Part shown: one piece after another, positions 1 through 11,365 of the stretch
Position numbering within the stretch: position 1 is the stretch's first letter
Layout: each line of letters starts with the position of its first letter
Assembly (NCBI RefSeq): GCF_000801105.2
Contig: NC_079518.1
Span: 11,292,106-11,356,105 of the forward strand
Length of the DNA stretch: 64,000 nt
From: Raphanus sativus
Taxonomy: Eukaryota > Streptophyta > Magnoliopsida > Brassicales > Brassicaceae
Direction: 5' to 3'
Translations under genes and position numbers: made by a program
Notes under the pieces: model-generated
Seen by the model: the letters and a program-made list of their open reading frames with translations, nothing else
Told to the model about the DNA's origin: nothing
The model's database searches: none

Positions 1-772
1 GGGGAGGGAATGAGGTCGAGGAGAGAGATTTAGGGAAGAGAGAGAAAATGAAGATAGCAAATGGGGAAAACCTAAAAAATGGGTGTTTAATACTTCGATT
101 GAACGATTCTAGGGTTTTAGTAAATTGGGAAGAGGGAAATTAGAAATTCGAAAAGCTGAGCGGGAAAATTAATCCCAGGGTTTTTTCTGTTGTAAGTTTC
201 ACCAAGTACTCAGTTTTATAGAAAGCGTCAAAGTTGCACTTTTTATTTATCTTAGTTATACTCTACTTAAATTAATTATTTTGTGGTTACACCAATGCAA
301 TTATGTTTCCTAAGTTCATTTCCCATACGATCACGTACATATAAACTTGATTTCGTGCCATAGAGTTATCAAATCTAACTCAGTCAGTTTCAGCGATAAA
401 GCTATGACAACACATTGTATTTCCTATACAATTGCAACGAGCAATGAGATGGAATTTTAATAATTTTAATAATTCTTATTAAATCATAATTAACATAACA
501 CTACTAATAAACTAAAAGCGTACTACTTCCATGACTTATAAAATTAAATTAAAAACTTTAGAGTTTACAATCATGTTATTCAGTTTACATAACGTAGTTA
601 TACCAGTTTCACTTAGTTATACAACACACAAATAAAATTTATTTCACCTCACAACGTTCCCATATGATAAAAACACCAAAACCGAAAGTGAAAGGCAAAC
701 ATCAAAACAGAAAGTGAAAGGCTTAGAACTTAATTTAGACCACTTCATACATCAAAACTGAAACCGAAAGGT
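1..772. repeat. TE flank with GTTATAC/GTTACAC motif copies
   Basis: AT-rich non-coding sequence next to the Mutator-like ORF at 773-1273. Its first 60 bases are purine-rich. It holds four copies of an 8-mer of the form (A/G)GTTA(T/C)AC, at 254-261, 285-292, 596-603 and 615-622. The same motif is packed more densely on the other side of the ORF. I see no gene here. The element probably extends beyond the left edge of the window. Confidence 0.4.
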
Positions 773-1273
773 TTACAACATACTCTTCTTCTGTTTCTTG
801 TGGGGATGTTCATCGTCCTCCAAACCTGTTCCCACATTTTCTTCTTCTCCATATCCACTCTCACGCTCACAATAGTTCCTACTACAACAGCGCTCTCCAA
901 CTCTCGACAGTTGCTCGGTTATTTGAACTATTTGTAATTCTTCGATGTCCTCCACATGCAAAATACTTCTCCTTTCTTCTCTATCCACTGATGTTAGATA
1001 AACAAACACATCTTCATCATCCAAAATATACGATTGCCTCTTAGGTTCCACTACCAATGGAATGTAACCCAAATTGAGCCTCTTCGTAAACGGATCTATT
1101 CCGATCTTTCTGCATATCCTCTCTTTCAACAACGAATAAGTGATCTCCTCCAACGATGATGTATTAAAGGATATAGCATACAAACGAGCATCGGTTGGAA
1201 TCCATTCATAATCATCTCCATCCTTAGAATAATGTCCATCATAATCAAAGTGTATGTTCGTCGAAATGGACAC
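773..1273 (-). CDS. Mutator-like element (MULE) N-terminal-domain-like protein, short
   Basis: A 166-residue ORF read on the minus strand. It starts at ATG 1273, just after a plausible acceptor (tgcag) near 1281, so it may be a second exon. The body has an EWIP segment, then LLKERICRKIGIDP, then an acidic strand reading VFVYLTSVDREERRS. That resembles the ubiquitin/PB1-like N-terminal region of plant MuDR transposases. The C-terminus is acidic and ends in a basic KKQKK stretch that could act as a nuclear localisation signal. No MULE transposase domain or zinc knuckle follows, so this is either a truncated transposase or a small accessory ORF of a MULE/VANDAL element. Family assignment rests on remembered similarity only. 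The motif arrays on both sides support a TE origin. Confidence 0.45.
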   Translation of the reverse strand: MSISTNIHFDYDGHYSKDGDDYEWIPTDARLYAISFNTSSLEEITYSLLKERICRKIGIDPFTKRLNLGYIPLVVEPKRQSYILDDEDVFVYLTSVDREERRSILHVEDIEELQIVQITEQLSRVGERCCSRNYCERESGYGEEENVGTGLEDDEHPHKKQKKSML

Positions 1274-1305
1274 ATTGTCTGCAATAAAAACATTTAACCA
1301 CTTAA

Positions 1306-1397
1306 AGTTATACTTGTTTTTTCAGTTACACCATTCACGTTATACTTGGTTACACAGTTACACCATCAAAGTTATACTTCGTTATACTTGGTTATAC
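1306..1397. repeat. Dense (A/C/G)GTTA(T/C)AC octamer array
   Basis: Eight copies of an octamer of the form NGTTAYAC occur in 92 bp, at 1306, 1324, 1338, 1348, 1356, 1370, 1380 and 1390. All have the same orientation and the spacing is irregular at 8-18 bp. The array is immediately upstream of the minus-strand MULE-like ORF. Irregular spacing with a conserved core looks more like a protein-binding motif array than a simple microsatellite. Confidence 0.7.
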
Positions 1398-3017
1398 CAT
1401 GTCACAGAGTTGTGTCAGTAACCAAATACTGATAAGCAAGCAAGCACCTCTAATCTTCGATTGAATCATCATAATACCGTCACATTCAATCATTCCTTTC
1501 CGATCCTCGATTAGTTCATGAAACCCAAATGAATAAGAATTTTTCAATTAAAACTATAAATTTGGAGTCGAGTCTTCAATTCAAAACCAAATTGTTATCA
1601 GCTTTGATTCCCGACATTCAATTATGAGTTCGTCTATGGTGAGATACATACCCTGTATAACGGAATTAATAGTTCGATGCTCCAGCATCCAAGCGACGAG
1701 ATCGAGTTCGATTGGGAGGAAGAACAAAGAGGGAGGGAATGATCGGAGTGATCGAGTCGAATCCGAGTCGACTCGGGAGGGGCGAGTGGAGGAGGAATGA
1801 TCGGAGGAGATGGAATAGAGTGGATCGATTTTCCACATTCGATTAATTTATTCATTAAATTGGTCGGGGGTATTTTAGATATTAACCATATTCTTCAAGA
1901 GTATGAAAACAGATAAGAGTATAGCAAATCACATGAGAGTATGGTAGATCACTTTTTGCCTCATTAAGAGTATCTGAGCACTTGAATCACACTAAACATG
2001 TGTGTTCACGTGAATATAAAGCTGTGTTATCTAGACAAAAAGTTGTCTGTTGACTACACCTGTGTTTGAAGAATTAGTCTGAATCTTTTTATAGACTATG
2101 GATGCTCCTTGATTAAAAAAATCTAGTATTTGTCTTGTATTTCAACAAACTTCAGTGTACTATGATTTTGTGGTGTTACTTTTTGAATATAGACCTTTAA
2201 AAGGAAAAAGAGGATGTGAATCACAAGGCAAATGTTTCTGTGGATGTGAATATCTTGGATGGCTTGTGACATTGCAAGAAAAGCCCTCTCCTTCTAGATA
2301 TGCCAATAGTGGACAATATGTTTCTAGGTGGTTCTTTTTGAGAAAGATGGCTATAGGTAGGTAACTTTTACTTGTGTAATAACAATATATTTTTATTGTA
2401 AATATATCGTATTTAATACGTACAGAAATATGAAGTGGCTAAAGTATTTTAGTAGTTTTATAGTTTTCATATTATTTTTCAAAGAAATCGTGCATCTGAG
2501 ACTAAGGTATAGAAACCATATGCTTAAATTACTGCCCAAATCGCATACATTTCTAATTCCAGACAGTATCAAGTTGCTTATTGCAGATATTTTTCAAAAA
2601 AATATACACTTTTACTGCACGTGTTTCTCTGTTATTAGCTAGTATTCCTTTCTAGTTTAAATATAATTATTTATTTAAACAAAACTAAAACTATTAATAT
2701 TAAGCTGATCAGATATTCTAAGAGAGTTTCTTACCGTTAGTGCTGCTAACTATAAAGAGTTTATTTCTCAAAAAATGAAAACTATACCAAGTTAATTTTA
2801 GCCAATTAAACTATACAGGTGTTTTTTTCAACAAGCAAAAAAACTATACAGGTGTTCAGTAATAACTAGAAAAGAATGTGTATACTGTAATTTGTAAGTA
2901 ATATAAACAGAAAATTGCCATTTGTCTAGTATTGGTGTCACCCTCGTGGTAGGCCAGAACAGTTAGAGAAGAAACATGAGGTGAGTTTCATTGATCAATG
3001 AAAAGATTATAGAGAAG
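1398..3017. other. Gene-free stretch, probably TE flank
   Basis: About 1.6 kb without a supportable gene. A more GC-rich patch at 1690-1850 contains several copies of GATCG and GAGTCGA and may be an element end. From 1860 to 3000 the sequence is AT-rich. Small ORFs of about 70 codons at 2155-2642 show no recognisable protein signature. Confidence 0.4.
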
Positions 3018-3287
3018 ATATAGACAAGACAAGACGTTGTAGCCCAATGGTTAGGACGGGTCTCCGTCTGCACCCAGGTAGGGGGTTCGATCCACGCCGG
3101 AGGGAACTACCTTGCAACGCTCTTGTCACCCACACGGATATGGGCCATGCTTTCGGCCCATTTGAAAAACTGGGAGGGGCGTCTATCCGTGGGCATTCCT
3201 TCCCCTTGGGGATTAGTCTGGGCCTTCTGGGCCTGGGATACCCCCAGGTTAAACAAAAAAAAAAAAAAAAAAAAAATATAGACAAGA
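3018..3287 (+). mobile_element. tRNA-derived SINE (BoSB-like) with perfect 12-bp TSD
   Basis: The body runs about 3030-3275. It has a box-A-like TAGCCCAATGGTTAGG at 3040-3055, a box-B GGTTCGATCC at 3084-3093, and an A22-type tail. ATATAGACAAGA flanks the element exactly, at 3018-3029 and 3276-3287, showing target-primed insertion. The internal promoter and short length fit a tRNA-derived SINE of the Brassica SB/BoSB type. It encodes no protein; ORFs across it are fortuitous. Confidence 0.9.
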
Positions 3288-3698
3288 TATTTCAACCACA
3301 GATAATAAATGATCTCGTTCAAGTTATAGGTACTCGAGTAACAAAAGAGGCTTAACCATGTCCACCCATATAAGTTTCTCAAGGTGAGAATATAAACAAA
3401 CATTTTATATTTTAATCCTATTTGATTTTTTTCTTTAATTTTTTATACAAAAATAGATTAACTAGATGAAGACACCTATCGGGAAGAGTATGATATCTCA
3501 TGAGTTCCCAAATGAGATATTATTATTTTTGATGAGAACCCTATGAAAACCTTTGGTTGAAGATGCTTTTAGACTGACATTTATTCATTATTTACCATTC
3601 CTTTTGAAAATAGACATATAGTTATCTCACTTACCTTTTGAAAATAGACATATAGTTATCTCACTTAGCCACTTTAGCCAAAATAAGAACCAATGAAC
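3288..3698. other. Intergenic AT-rich sequence
   Basis: No gene is visible. A direct repeat of about 40 bp (CCTTTTGAAAATAGACATAT, then a run into TAGTTATCTCACTTA) occurs at about 3600 and 3632. Confidence 0.4.
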
Positions 3699-4384
3699 TA
3701 GGAGTAAGTCTGGACATTTTGTCTGATATCCGAATTCGTATCTGAATCCGATCCGAAAAACTCGGACAAAAATCTGAACAATAGCAAAATACCCGAACAA
3801 GTATTGAATTAGAAGATATTGTATATCTGAATTCAAACGGGTAATATCTGAATCCGAGTGGTTATCCAAAGATAACCGAATATATATATATATATATTTC
3901 TAATTTACTTCTCTTATTTTATTTAAAATATTTATATTAATGCTATACATGTTTTAAGATCATATAATATACTTATGATTATGGACAAAATAATTTGATG
4001 CTTACTTAAAATGTATTTAAATTTTTGTTTCATGAATTAACAAAAGTTACTTCCAAAATTTTATAAATAATCAAATTAGTGTATTTTTATTTTTAAAATG
4101 TTATTTTTAAATTATTAATCATTCAATCTATTAAAAAATAAAAAGTTAGTTAAGTGAAAGTTATATTTATAAACATAAGAAACTTGAGAAATGAAAAATT
4201 TAATTCATTTTTTCAAAATCTTAATATCCAAAGCCGATCCGAAATAACCGAACCCGAACGAAAATATTCGAATCCGACCAGAATTACATAAATACTTGAA
4301 CAGATTCTATGTTCATATATTGAAATACCCAAAATCTAAAATACTCGATCCGAATCCGAACGGGTATCTAAATGCCCACCCCTA
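3699..4384. mobile_element. Foldback hAT-like non-autonomous element, copy 1
   Basis: The element opens with TAGGAGTAAGTC and closes with ATGCCCACCCCTA. The outer arms are rich in CCGAA/TATCCGAA words that are inverted relative to each other, around an AT-rich core. Structure and length (686 bp) match the copies at 9430-10109 and 26412-27064, which have perfect 8-bp TSDs. No TSD is obvious here, so this copy is probably older. There is a short (TA)n run at about 3882-3897. Confidence 0.65.
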
Positions 4385-4703
4385 ACCAGGAGACTTGAAA
4401 ATGAAGAAAAGTTTACAACCCTGACTTGTAACAAAAGCTAAACAATAACACACGTACACAGATGATGGTTCACAAGAAAAAAAAAATCTCATTTTCTTTT
4501 TCACCTGCTGGTTTCACCTCAAGGCAACAAAGAATATGTATGGTAAGCTACATTTATATTACAATAATTCTCTTTAATTACAAAAAGTACAATAACCCAT
4601 TGTTGAATAAGAAACAAACCGATAAAAGCTCAGTGACACATTATGGACGCAAATGCAGTTTTTAATAGCGTTGAATCTTATTAAGACACTACAAGGTCAG
4701 AAC

Positions 4704-6696
4704 TTAGAAGTAGATGTCTGATTGCTTGGATTGTGCCTTAAGATCCTTTAGTTTCTTCAGTATGTTGCTGAAGTAATCTTGCAAGTACTTCTCTAGAGTC
4801 ACCAAATCCTTTTGATCCACACCTAGTAGACTATTAGTCTCAGTCATCGGAACAGAGAAGACCGTGTCACTCGAGAGGACCTAAGCAAACATAAACGTTA
4901 AAAAGCATGATTGTTCAGTTGAACTGAAAACTAGTAAGAAAGAAAAGCATCATTTTATCGAGTGACGAAGCCAGGTTTACCTCTGTGAAGGCCAATCTAT
5001 CTGCAACATCGTTTGTCCACTGAAAAAACCTAGTTAACTGACGTGTGACTCTCAATACAGAAACTGGAACCGTTGTGACATTCGCATCTTGCCCAGCAAG
5101 TCTCTCACATAATGTTATTACCTGACATATTAGTTTATGCTTTCAGCAACATTCCTCTATGTCCATTTCATCACACAATCAGTAGTACTAATATAATAAC
5201 TTGGGGCTTACTTCTTGAGTAGTCCATGCACGAGGGCCAGCGAACGTTAGAAGCTTTCCGTTGACTTTCTCGTTGCGTAAAGCAATAAGTGTCAGCCTAG
5301 CAATATCCTGTTATAGCCCCACGAGGAACATGTTACATCATCTACACGAAGGAAAAGAACTACATCTACATTGTTTAAATCACCTGCGTGTCCATGTAAG
5401 CCACACGCGTTGGTGCATCTGTTCCCCACACCGATTTTTCCTCCAGAATGGGGACTGCATATTGACCGATGAGACCCTTCATAGATCAGGCAAGAATTAG
5501 TGTTGTGAACAAACGTGAATCAATTACAAAAAAAAAGCAAGAACACTTAGAGAGAAACACATTGAGGTAAGTACCCATTTCAGGATTTGTATAATTAACT
5601 ATGTGAACGAATAATTTATTACATCACTTAAATCCATATTTATACAATACAACCAAAACCTAATATTCTTTTTTCTAAAACAACATTGTCTACTAAAGAC
5701 ACTTTTCCTAGTCCTAAACGATATACCGTACTAAAAAAAACTTTTCATAAACCAACAAATGTGTACTCAATCTCTCATAATGCAACACAAGTGAGTCAAG
5801 GATAGCTAAATGCATTGAAAAAGTTAAAGGAGATGAGGGCATTTACTTGCATGAAACCGCATAACCGGATTGTAATGTGGTTTAAACCGGATTCCTGAAG
5901 GAACTTCTCGGTACAATACTTAATCTCCATGAGAGGAACCTCGGGGTGCTTATCGCAATTATGGATTGAGTAGAAGACGTACTTCTGAATCCCCATAGCC
6001 TTTGCACATTGTATAAGAGCCACTTTCCCTTCCCAATCTACCTAAACCGAACACAAACCAGCAAAAGACATGAGATTGAGACTATAACTCTTTGTCTTAG
6101 AACACACAAACAAAACATTGAAAGCTTACTGTCTTGATGGGTTCTTCAGGACGTCCCGTGGCACAATCTATTACAGTATGGACCCCGACCAAAGTTGCCG
6201 GAATTGACTCCGGTTTACTAAGATCCGCCTGGTCCAAAACAAAACCCGGTTTAGTTTTTTTTTTTTTTGGTACAAAAACAAAAGACTTGCAATGTGAATT
6301 ACGTACGTTGACGACGGTGGCGCCCCAATCACGGAGGAAGTCGGCGGGAGCTGGTCTTGGTCGGACCAAGCACCTGACATCATACCCTTCGTCTAAAGCT
6401 CGTCGGACGATTTGTCTTCCCAAGGTTCCGGTGGCTCCGACGACCAAGATGCTCGTGGGTCGGACTGGAGTCCCCGGAGCAAGGTTAACCGCTGCAGCAC
6501 TGCATGTAACCGGGACTACCGATGATGGTTTCCGGTTAAAGGATGAGGAAGATGGGAGGGTCGGAATTGAGTTGTCCGGTGAGAGAGATCGCCGCCAGGA
6601 GAGGCTTGAGGAGGAAGCGACGGAGGAGGAAGAGGAGTTATGGTGGTTGAGAGTGCCACGTGTAACGAGCTGAGCGGGGAGTCTGAGAGAAGCCAT
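4704..6696 (-). CDS. HCF244: Photosystem II assembly factor HCF244, chloroplast atypical SDR protein
   Basis: Seven coding exons with GT-AG introns: 6307-6696, 6130-6228, 5847-6041, 5384-5476, 5212-5307, 4981-5121 and 4704-4880. They give 396 residues against 395 for Arabidopsis HCF244 (from memory). The first about 65 residues are Ser-rich, as in a plastid transit peptide. A Rossmann NAD(P)-binding loop GATGTLG lies at residues 87-93, followed by SDR-like sequence ([33 protein letters not shown]). Family knowledge: the thylakoid-associated protein acts with HCF173 and OHP1/OHP2 in D1 (psbA) translation and PSII repair. The upstream in-frame ATG at 6768 was rejected because homologues start at MASLRLP. 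The ATG lies 60 bp from a CACGTC element at 6761. No disrupting change is seen. Confidence 0.96.
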
Positions 6697-7467
6697 CGTG
6701 AAGTGGAGAGAAGAGACAGAGGGAGAGAGATAGAGAGAACTCAGTTGATGTGAGTTTGGCCACGTCAACTTTTCTTGAAACTGGATTGGGTTTCGTTTGT
6801 TGCCACCAAATTTTAATAAAATTAGTTATTTTTGACCGAAAAAATAAAATAAAATAAAAACAAAGAAATTTGTTTTTTTTTAATTATTTACGAAAGTAAT
6901 TTTTATTTTTATATTTCTAAAAACCATTTTATTTAATTAATTTTTAAAATTATTAAAAATTAGAAAATCTTGAGCTTTTATTTCATGAACAATGTCATTT
7001 TTAAGAACAAAAAAGCATGTCCAATATTTTAAGCTTCAATATCATAACGAATATTAGCAAGGTAGATTAGATGTTTGTAAAAGAATAACAAAGCGTTTAG
7101 AATTAAAGTGACCTTTTTGAGATAAGGGTGCAAATAGAAAGTTATGACTGACTCCTTGTGCAAAGTTTCAATAGTGACGATTATGCTTTGAAAAGAAGTA
7201 AAGAACTGAAAACTAAACAGGTTTGGAGATTCGGCACTAAGATATCACCAAGCTTTCATTCAAGCTGAATTATATTTGGGAACAGGAAAATTTGATTGAA
7301 AGTTTTCAGACGATTTACGTCTAAAAGAATGTATGAAACTCAGAGGTACAAAACCAGACACCGTGGATCATATACCATATACTTTTTGTCAACATAAAAT
7401 CTGTAGCAGAAACTTGATGATTTATCCAGAGAGTGAGAGGGAGAGGGATTAAGTGTTTTGTCACAAG
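6697..7467. promoter_or_regulatory. Intergenic region: HCF244 promoter and IDH1 3' flank
   Basis: Upstream of HCF244 (read on minus) there is a GA/CT-rich leader at 6700-6740 and an ACGT-core element GCCACGTCAAC at about 6759-6769, of the kind bound by bZIP/light-response factors. From 6780 the sequence is AT-rich. The IDH1 3' UTR probably occupies roughly 7200-7467. No other gene is seen. Confidence 0.5.
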
Positions 7468-9228
7468 TCACTCCAGCCTCGCAATGACAGCGTCAACGAC
7501 CTGTTGAGTAGTGCTTTGTCCACCAAGATCTTTAGTCCGGCACTTTCCTTCAGAGATCACTCTCTTCACTGCTGTTTCGAGCCGGTCAGCAAACGAAGGA
7601 AACTGAAGGTGTCTAAGCATCATGGCTGATGAGAGAAGCAACGCCACTGGGTTTGCTTTGTTTTCCCTCACTATCGAGTCTTTCCCGACGTTTCCTGCTG
7701 ATGCTCCTTGCTCAAACACCGCATGGTCAGCCCCAACGTTTCCTGTTCATAGCATTTAAGTTTCAGAACTGTTCCAATACTGTGTATGTCGAGAGGGTAA
7801 TTGAGATTATTATTATTGAAAATGGTAATATTACCTCCAGGCATGACTCCGGTGCCTCCAGCAATACCAGCAGCAGTGTTTGCAACCAAATTACCATAGA
7901 GATTGGGTGTTACCATGACATCGAATTGCTCAGGTTTGGCCACAAGTTGCATGCAACAGTTATCAACAATAATCTCATTGTAGGTGATCCCTGGATACTT
8001 TTTAGCAACCTCTCGACAAGACTCCAAGAACAAACCATCAGCAAGCTTCATAATATTAGCCTTGTGCACAGCCGTCACTTTCTTCCTGTTGTTCAGGTAT
8101 GCATACTCAAAAGCATACTTCGCTATACGCTCCGAACAAAACTTCGTGATCACCTATAACACAGACCAGCAATCATAATAACATTAACATTAGATCCAAC
8201 AAATAACCCATAACTCCATATCCAGCTAAGATATCACCCTACACCATTCTTCATAAGCTAAGATTCCATAATCACAACACTAAAACCCATATCATAAAGG
8301 CAGAAAGATCCAAACTTTATATGACCCTAAGACTCTCGACGACATCCTAAGCTAAGATTCCATAGATCCAAGCCTTTGCTTCCAAGTCACACTAATAAAC
8401 CCATAACATAAAAGGCATAAAGATCAAAACTTTCTATGACCTCAACACTCTCCACGACATCCTAAGCTAACATTCCATAGATTCAAGGCTTTGCTTCCAC
8501 GTCACACTAAAACCCATAACATAAAAGACATAAAGATCAAAACTTTATACAAACTCAACACTCTCGACGACATCCTAAGCTAAGATTCCATAGATCCAAG
8601 CCTTTGCTTCCAAGTCACACTATAAACCCATAACATAAAAGACATAAAGATCAAAACTTTCTATGACCTTTCACAAATTCAAATCAGGGCAGCTTCAAAA
8701 ATCGAAACTTTTCGTGACCAAACCAACCTTAAGACTCTCAACAACACCAGGAACAACCTCATGCTCAAGCCCAGCATACTCTCCCTCAGTATTCTCCCTA
8801 ATCACCACGATATCCACGTTCTCGTGCCTCGTCGGCAGCCCGGGCAGGTTGAAGCAGTTCACGAGCGACGCGAAGAGGTCGAGCTCCTTCCTCAGCTGCA
8901 CGTTCAGCGAGCTCACCCCTCCTCCCACTGGCGTCTTCAGCCCTCCCTTCAGGCACACCTTGTTCTTCCTTATCGACTCCATCACCTCCGCTGGGACCCG
9001 GCTCATCTCCCCCTGCACGTCGTACTTCTCGAAGTAGACAGGCGCGTGCATCGCTTCCATCACCTGCTCGACGGCGTTCGTCACGAGTGGGCCGATCCCG
9101 TCTCCTGGGATTAGTGTCACGGCGCGTGGGGCTCCGTCGCCGGGTCGGGGCATGTAGGTCACGGATCGGGTCTGGGTTCTTGACCCGTTGGAGAGGTTTT
9201 TGAGGAGGGTTAGTGATCGGCGAGACAT
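7468..9228 (-). CDS. IDH1: NAD-dependent isocitrate dehydrogenase, regulatory-type subunit 1, mitochondrial
   Basis: Three coding exons (8728-9228, 7835-8153, 7742-7468) give 364 residues; Arabidopsis IDH1 has about 367. A short basic, hydroxylated N-terminus ([20 protein letters not shown]) fits a mitochondrial presequence. The dehydrogenase fold begins with [30 protein letters not shown] and [15 protein letters not shown] are conserved IDH segments. Where catalytic subunits carry a Ser-Asp before the glycine-rich C-terminal motif, this protein has [11 protein letters not shown], typical of the regulatory IDH-I/II class. Role: TCA-cycle oxidation of isocitrate to 2-oxoglutarate as part of a hetero-oligomer. 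Intron 1 (8154-8727) is nearly filled by a minisatellite described separately. Confidence 0.96.
8246..8668. repeat. Intronic minisatellite, about 113-115-bp unit, about 3.7 copies
   Basis: The word GACATCCTAAGCTAA (third base from the end C in one copy) recurs at 8341, 8456 and 8569, giving units of 115 and 113 bp. Partial units lie on either side. Each unit contains CATAACATAAAAG and AAGATCAAAACTTT words. The array occupies most of IDH1 intron 1 and stays clear of both splice sites. It is a local tandem duplication with high similarity between units, so it is probably recent. Confidence 0.9.
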
Positions 9229-9429
9229 GTTTTCGGTTGAATCTGGGAAAATTTTGATCGGAAGGGAAGACGATGGATTGGCCTTTGGGAAATGGAGGCA
9301 GACGACAAGTGTTTTACAGTATTTATATTATTTAAGATATTTGCACAATTGCCCCCTAAAATCTTTTAACCTTATAATTATATTGCCATAATAAATTTGA
9401 TACTTTCTTATCTCAGCATATGGCAAAAT
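9229..9429 (-). promoter_or_regulatory. IDH1 5' UTR and proximal promoter
   Basis: About 200 bp separates the IDH1 ATG from a hAT-like element that begins at 9430. A leader of moderate GC content is followed by AT-rich sequence with ATATAAATA-type words near 9320-9335 (minus strand), which could serve as the TATA element. The transposon insertion sets the upstream limit of the compact promoter. Confidence 0.4.
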
Positions 9430-10109
9430 TAGGGCTGGGAAAAAAGATCGAACCCGAAGAACCGAACCGAAATCGATCCGAAAAAATAGTACCAAATCCG
9501 AACTGAAATTGATAAAAAATCCGAACGGGTTCAAATTTTTGGTATTTAAAGAACCGAACCCGAACCTGATCCGAACCGAAATATTTTGGGTATCCGAATG
9601 TATCCGAAATAGATTAATATACCTATATATATTAACTAATTTTAGATTTAATGTATATTAAAAGGCATCCAAAAAATATATTATACTTTTAAATTGTCCA
9701 AAATACTTGAAAAATAAATATAAATAATCAAAAGTACATATCTAAATAGTTAAAGTATACTCAAAACACCAATAGTATTTAAAATATATATTGATTTTCA
9801 TTCCAAATATTCAAATTAAATCAATTTATATGTTAAGTTTTGGTATTTTGACACATGTTATTCAAATTTATATGTAATATATTATTTTGTTTATAGATTT
9901 TGTGAAGTTTAAAGTATATAATGAATTTTAAAATTTTATAAATAATTTAAATGGGTTATCCGAATCTGAACCGAACCCGCAAGGATCCGAACCGAACCCG
10001 AACCAAAATTTAGAAATACCCGAATGGGACTGAAATCTTTGACCCCGAAAATTCGAAACCCGAATAGACCCGAACCGAACCCGAATGGATACCCGAACGC
10101 CCACCCCTA
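9430..10109. mobile_element. Foldback hAT non-autonomous element with 8-bp TSD, copy 2
   Basis: Starts TAGGGCTGGG and ends CGCCCACCCCTA, giving imperfect terminal inverted repeats of the TAGGG-GGGC kind. It is flanked by GGCAAAAT at 9422-9429 and 10110-10117. An 8-bp TSD with TAGGG termini is diagnostic of hAT elements. Both arms are rich in CCGAACC/CCGAAA words, and the core is AT-rich with no transposase ORF. It lies 200 bp upstream of the IDH1 start. Confidence 0.88.
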
Positions 10110-10117
10110 GGCAAAAT

Positions 10118-11365
10118 CATCATTTCAGATATTTATGCAGATTCTCCCAAATTGTTTTATTTCTATAAATATTTTCCACCACATTAATTTTATAGTTGAC
10201 CATACTTGCAAAATCTTTTCATGTATTCACAATTTCACACAGTTTCACCAAAATTTACGAACTCAGTTATAATCTCCCGTTTTGATCATGATGAGTGTAA
10301 ATTTTTTAAAGTTCACTATCGAAACCAACAGTTACTACTGTTTAAACCAACAATAAGGTGCGTCGTCTAATGTAATGCTCTTGGATTTAATTTCCATTTC
10401 TTATGTACAAGATGATATATAACTTGTAAGAAATTGAGTACATGATGATAGACATACTGAAAACATATTTATGCTTAAGGTGGTGGTTCTGGATCATATC
10501 TTTCTTGAACTTTTTTTACCTGCAGGCTTGCTGTTTCATTAAAGTAAATATTCTTCTCTCTTTGTTTTCTGTGCTAACGACATTTGTGTTAATATGACTA
10601 TCATATACCATTTACAGTTGAAATGTCAATATATCCCCCACTTGCCATGGCTCTCAAGCCAGGACTCAAATGTTTGTGCAATGCATTTTGATCCCTTGAA
10701 TAACTCTGGACTTAGATTGTTGAAGCTAGTTTCTTAAAGAAAAGTTTCTCTGAATAAACCCAATGAAATCACGAATCGGAGACTGCTCTAATATAACTAG
10801 ACATGTTTCCAGAGTTTCTTCCACTGTTACTGCTTGCATGGCTAACGTTTTTTTTCTTTTTTCATGACTAATGTTTTCATGAGTTTTAGACTAAAAACGT
10901 TAGGCTTTTTTTCTTGCATGACTATGTTTGCACGTGTTTTAGTGACCAGAAAACATTAGGCTTTTTTTTCTTCTTGCATGACTAATGTTCACATGTGATT
11001 TAGTACCAAAAGAAGAATATAGAATATATGACTACGACATACTTGCAGAGCTAAGTAGAATCCAGATGAAAAATGATACGGAAATAAAACATTAAGCATG
11101 TTCCGCTTGTCAAAAAAAAAGAAGCATGTTCCTGGTTTGCAATGGCCTTATTATACAAAAAATTCTGACTAGGCCGATGCAGAGAACCAGTCCACTACTA
11201 CTACTTGCAAAATGGAATGATCCAAGGCACTTAAAAAAATGTTTACAGCCATGCCCGGTCTATAGAAACGGTGAGTAGTGTTTTGTTTCTAGCACATTAG
11301 TGTAAATTAGTAGAAGATTTTCCTTGTGTTTTCAGGTAGCAAGCAACCTAACCTTACCTGGTTGC
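10118..11365. other. IDH1-NLP2 intergenic region with short minisatellite
   Basis: No gene is supported between IDH1's upstream transposon and the NLP2 stop codon. At about 10835-11010 a degenerate unit of some 60 bp (TTTCTTGCATGACTAATG, then a variable part with GTTTTAG) repeats about three times. The segment next to 11365 is expected to hold the NLP2 3' UTR. Confidence 0.5.

Noticed and set aside
2155..2642. Two ORFs of about 70 codons on plus
   Set aside because: AT-rich, no homology signature, no splice or promoter context.
3007..3403. ORFs of about 100 codons on both strands
   Set aside because: They run through the SINE and its poly-A tail, giving long runs of Lys or Phe; they are not genes.
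6697..6768. Upstream in-frame ATG extending HCF244 by 24 codons
   Set aside because: Homologues start at MASLRLP, and the extension falls in the CT-rich leader.
8246..8668. CRISPR-like regular repeat
   Set aside because: It is a plain 114-bp tandem repeat in a plant intron, with no spacers of constant length between short palindromic repeats.
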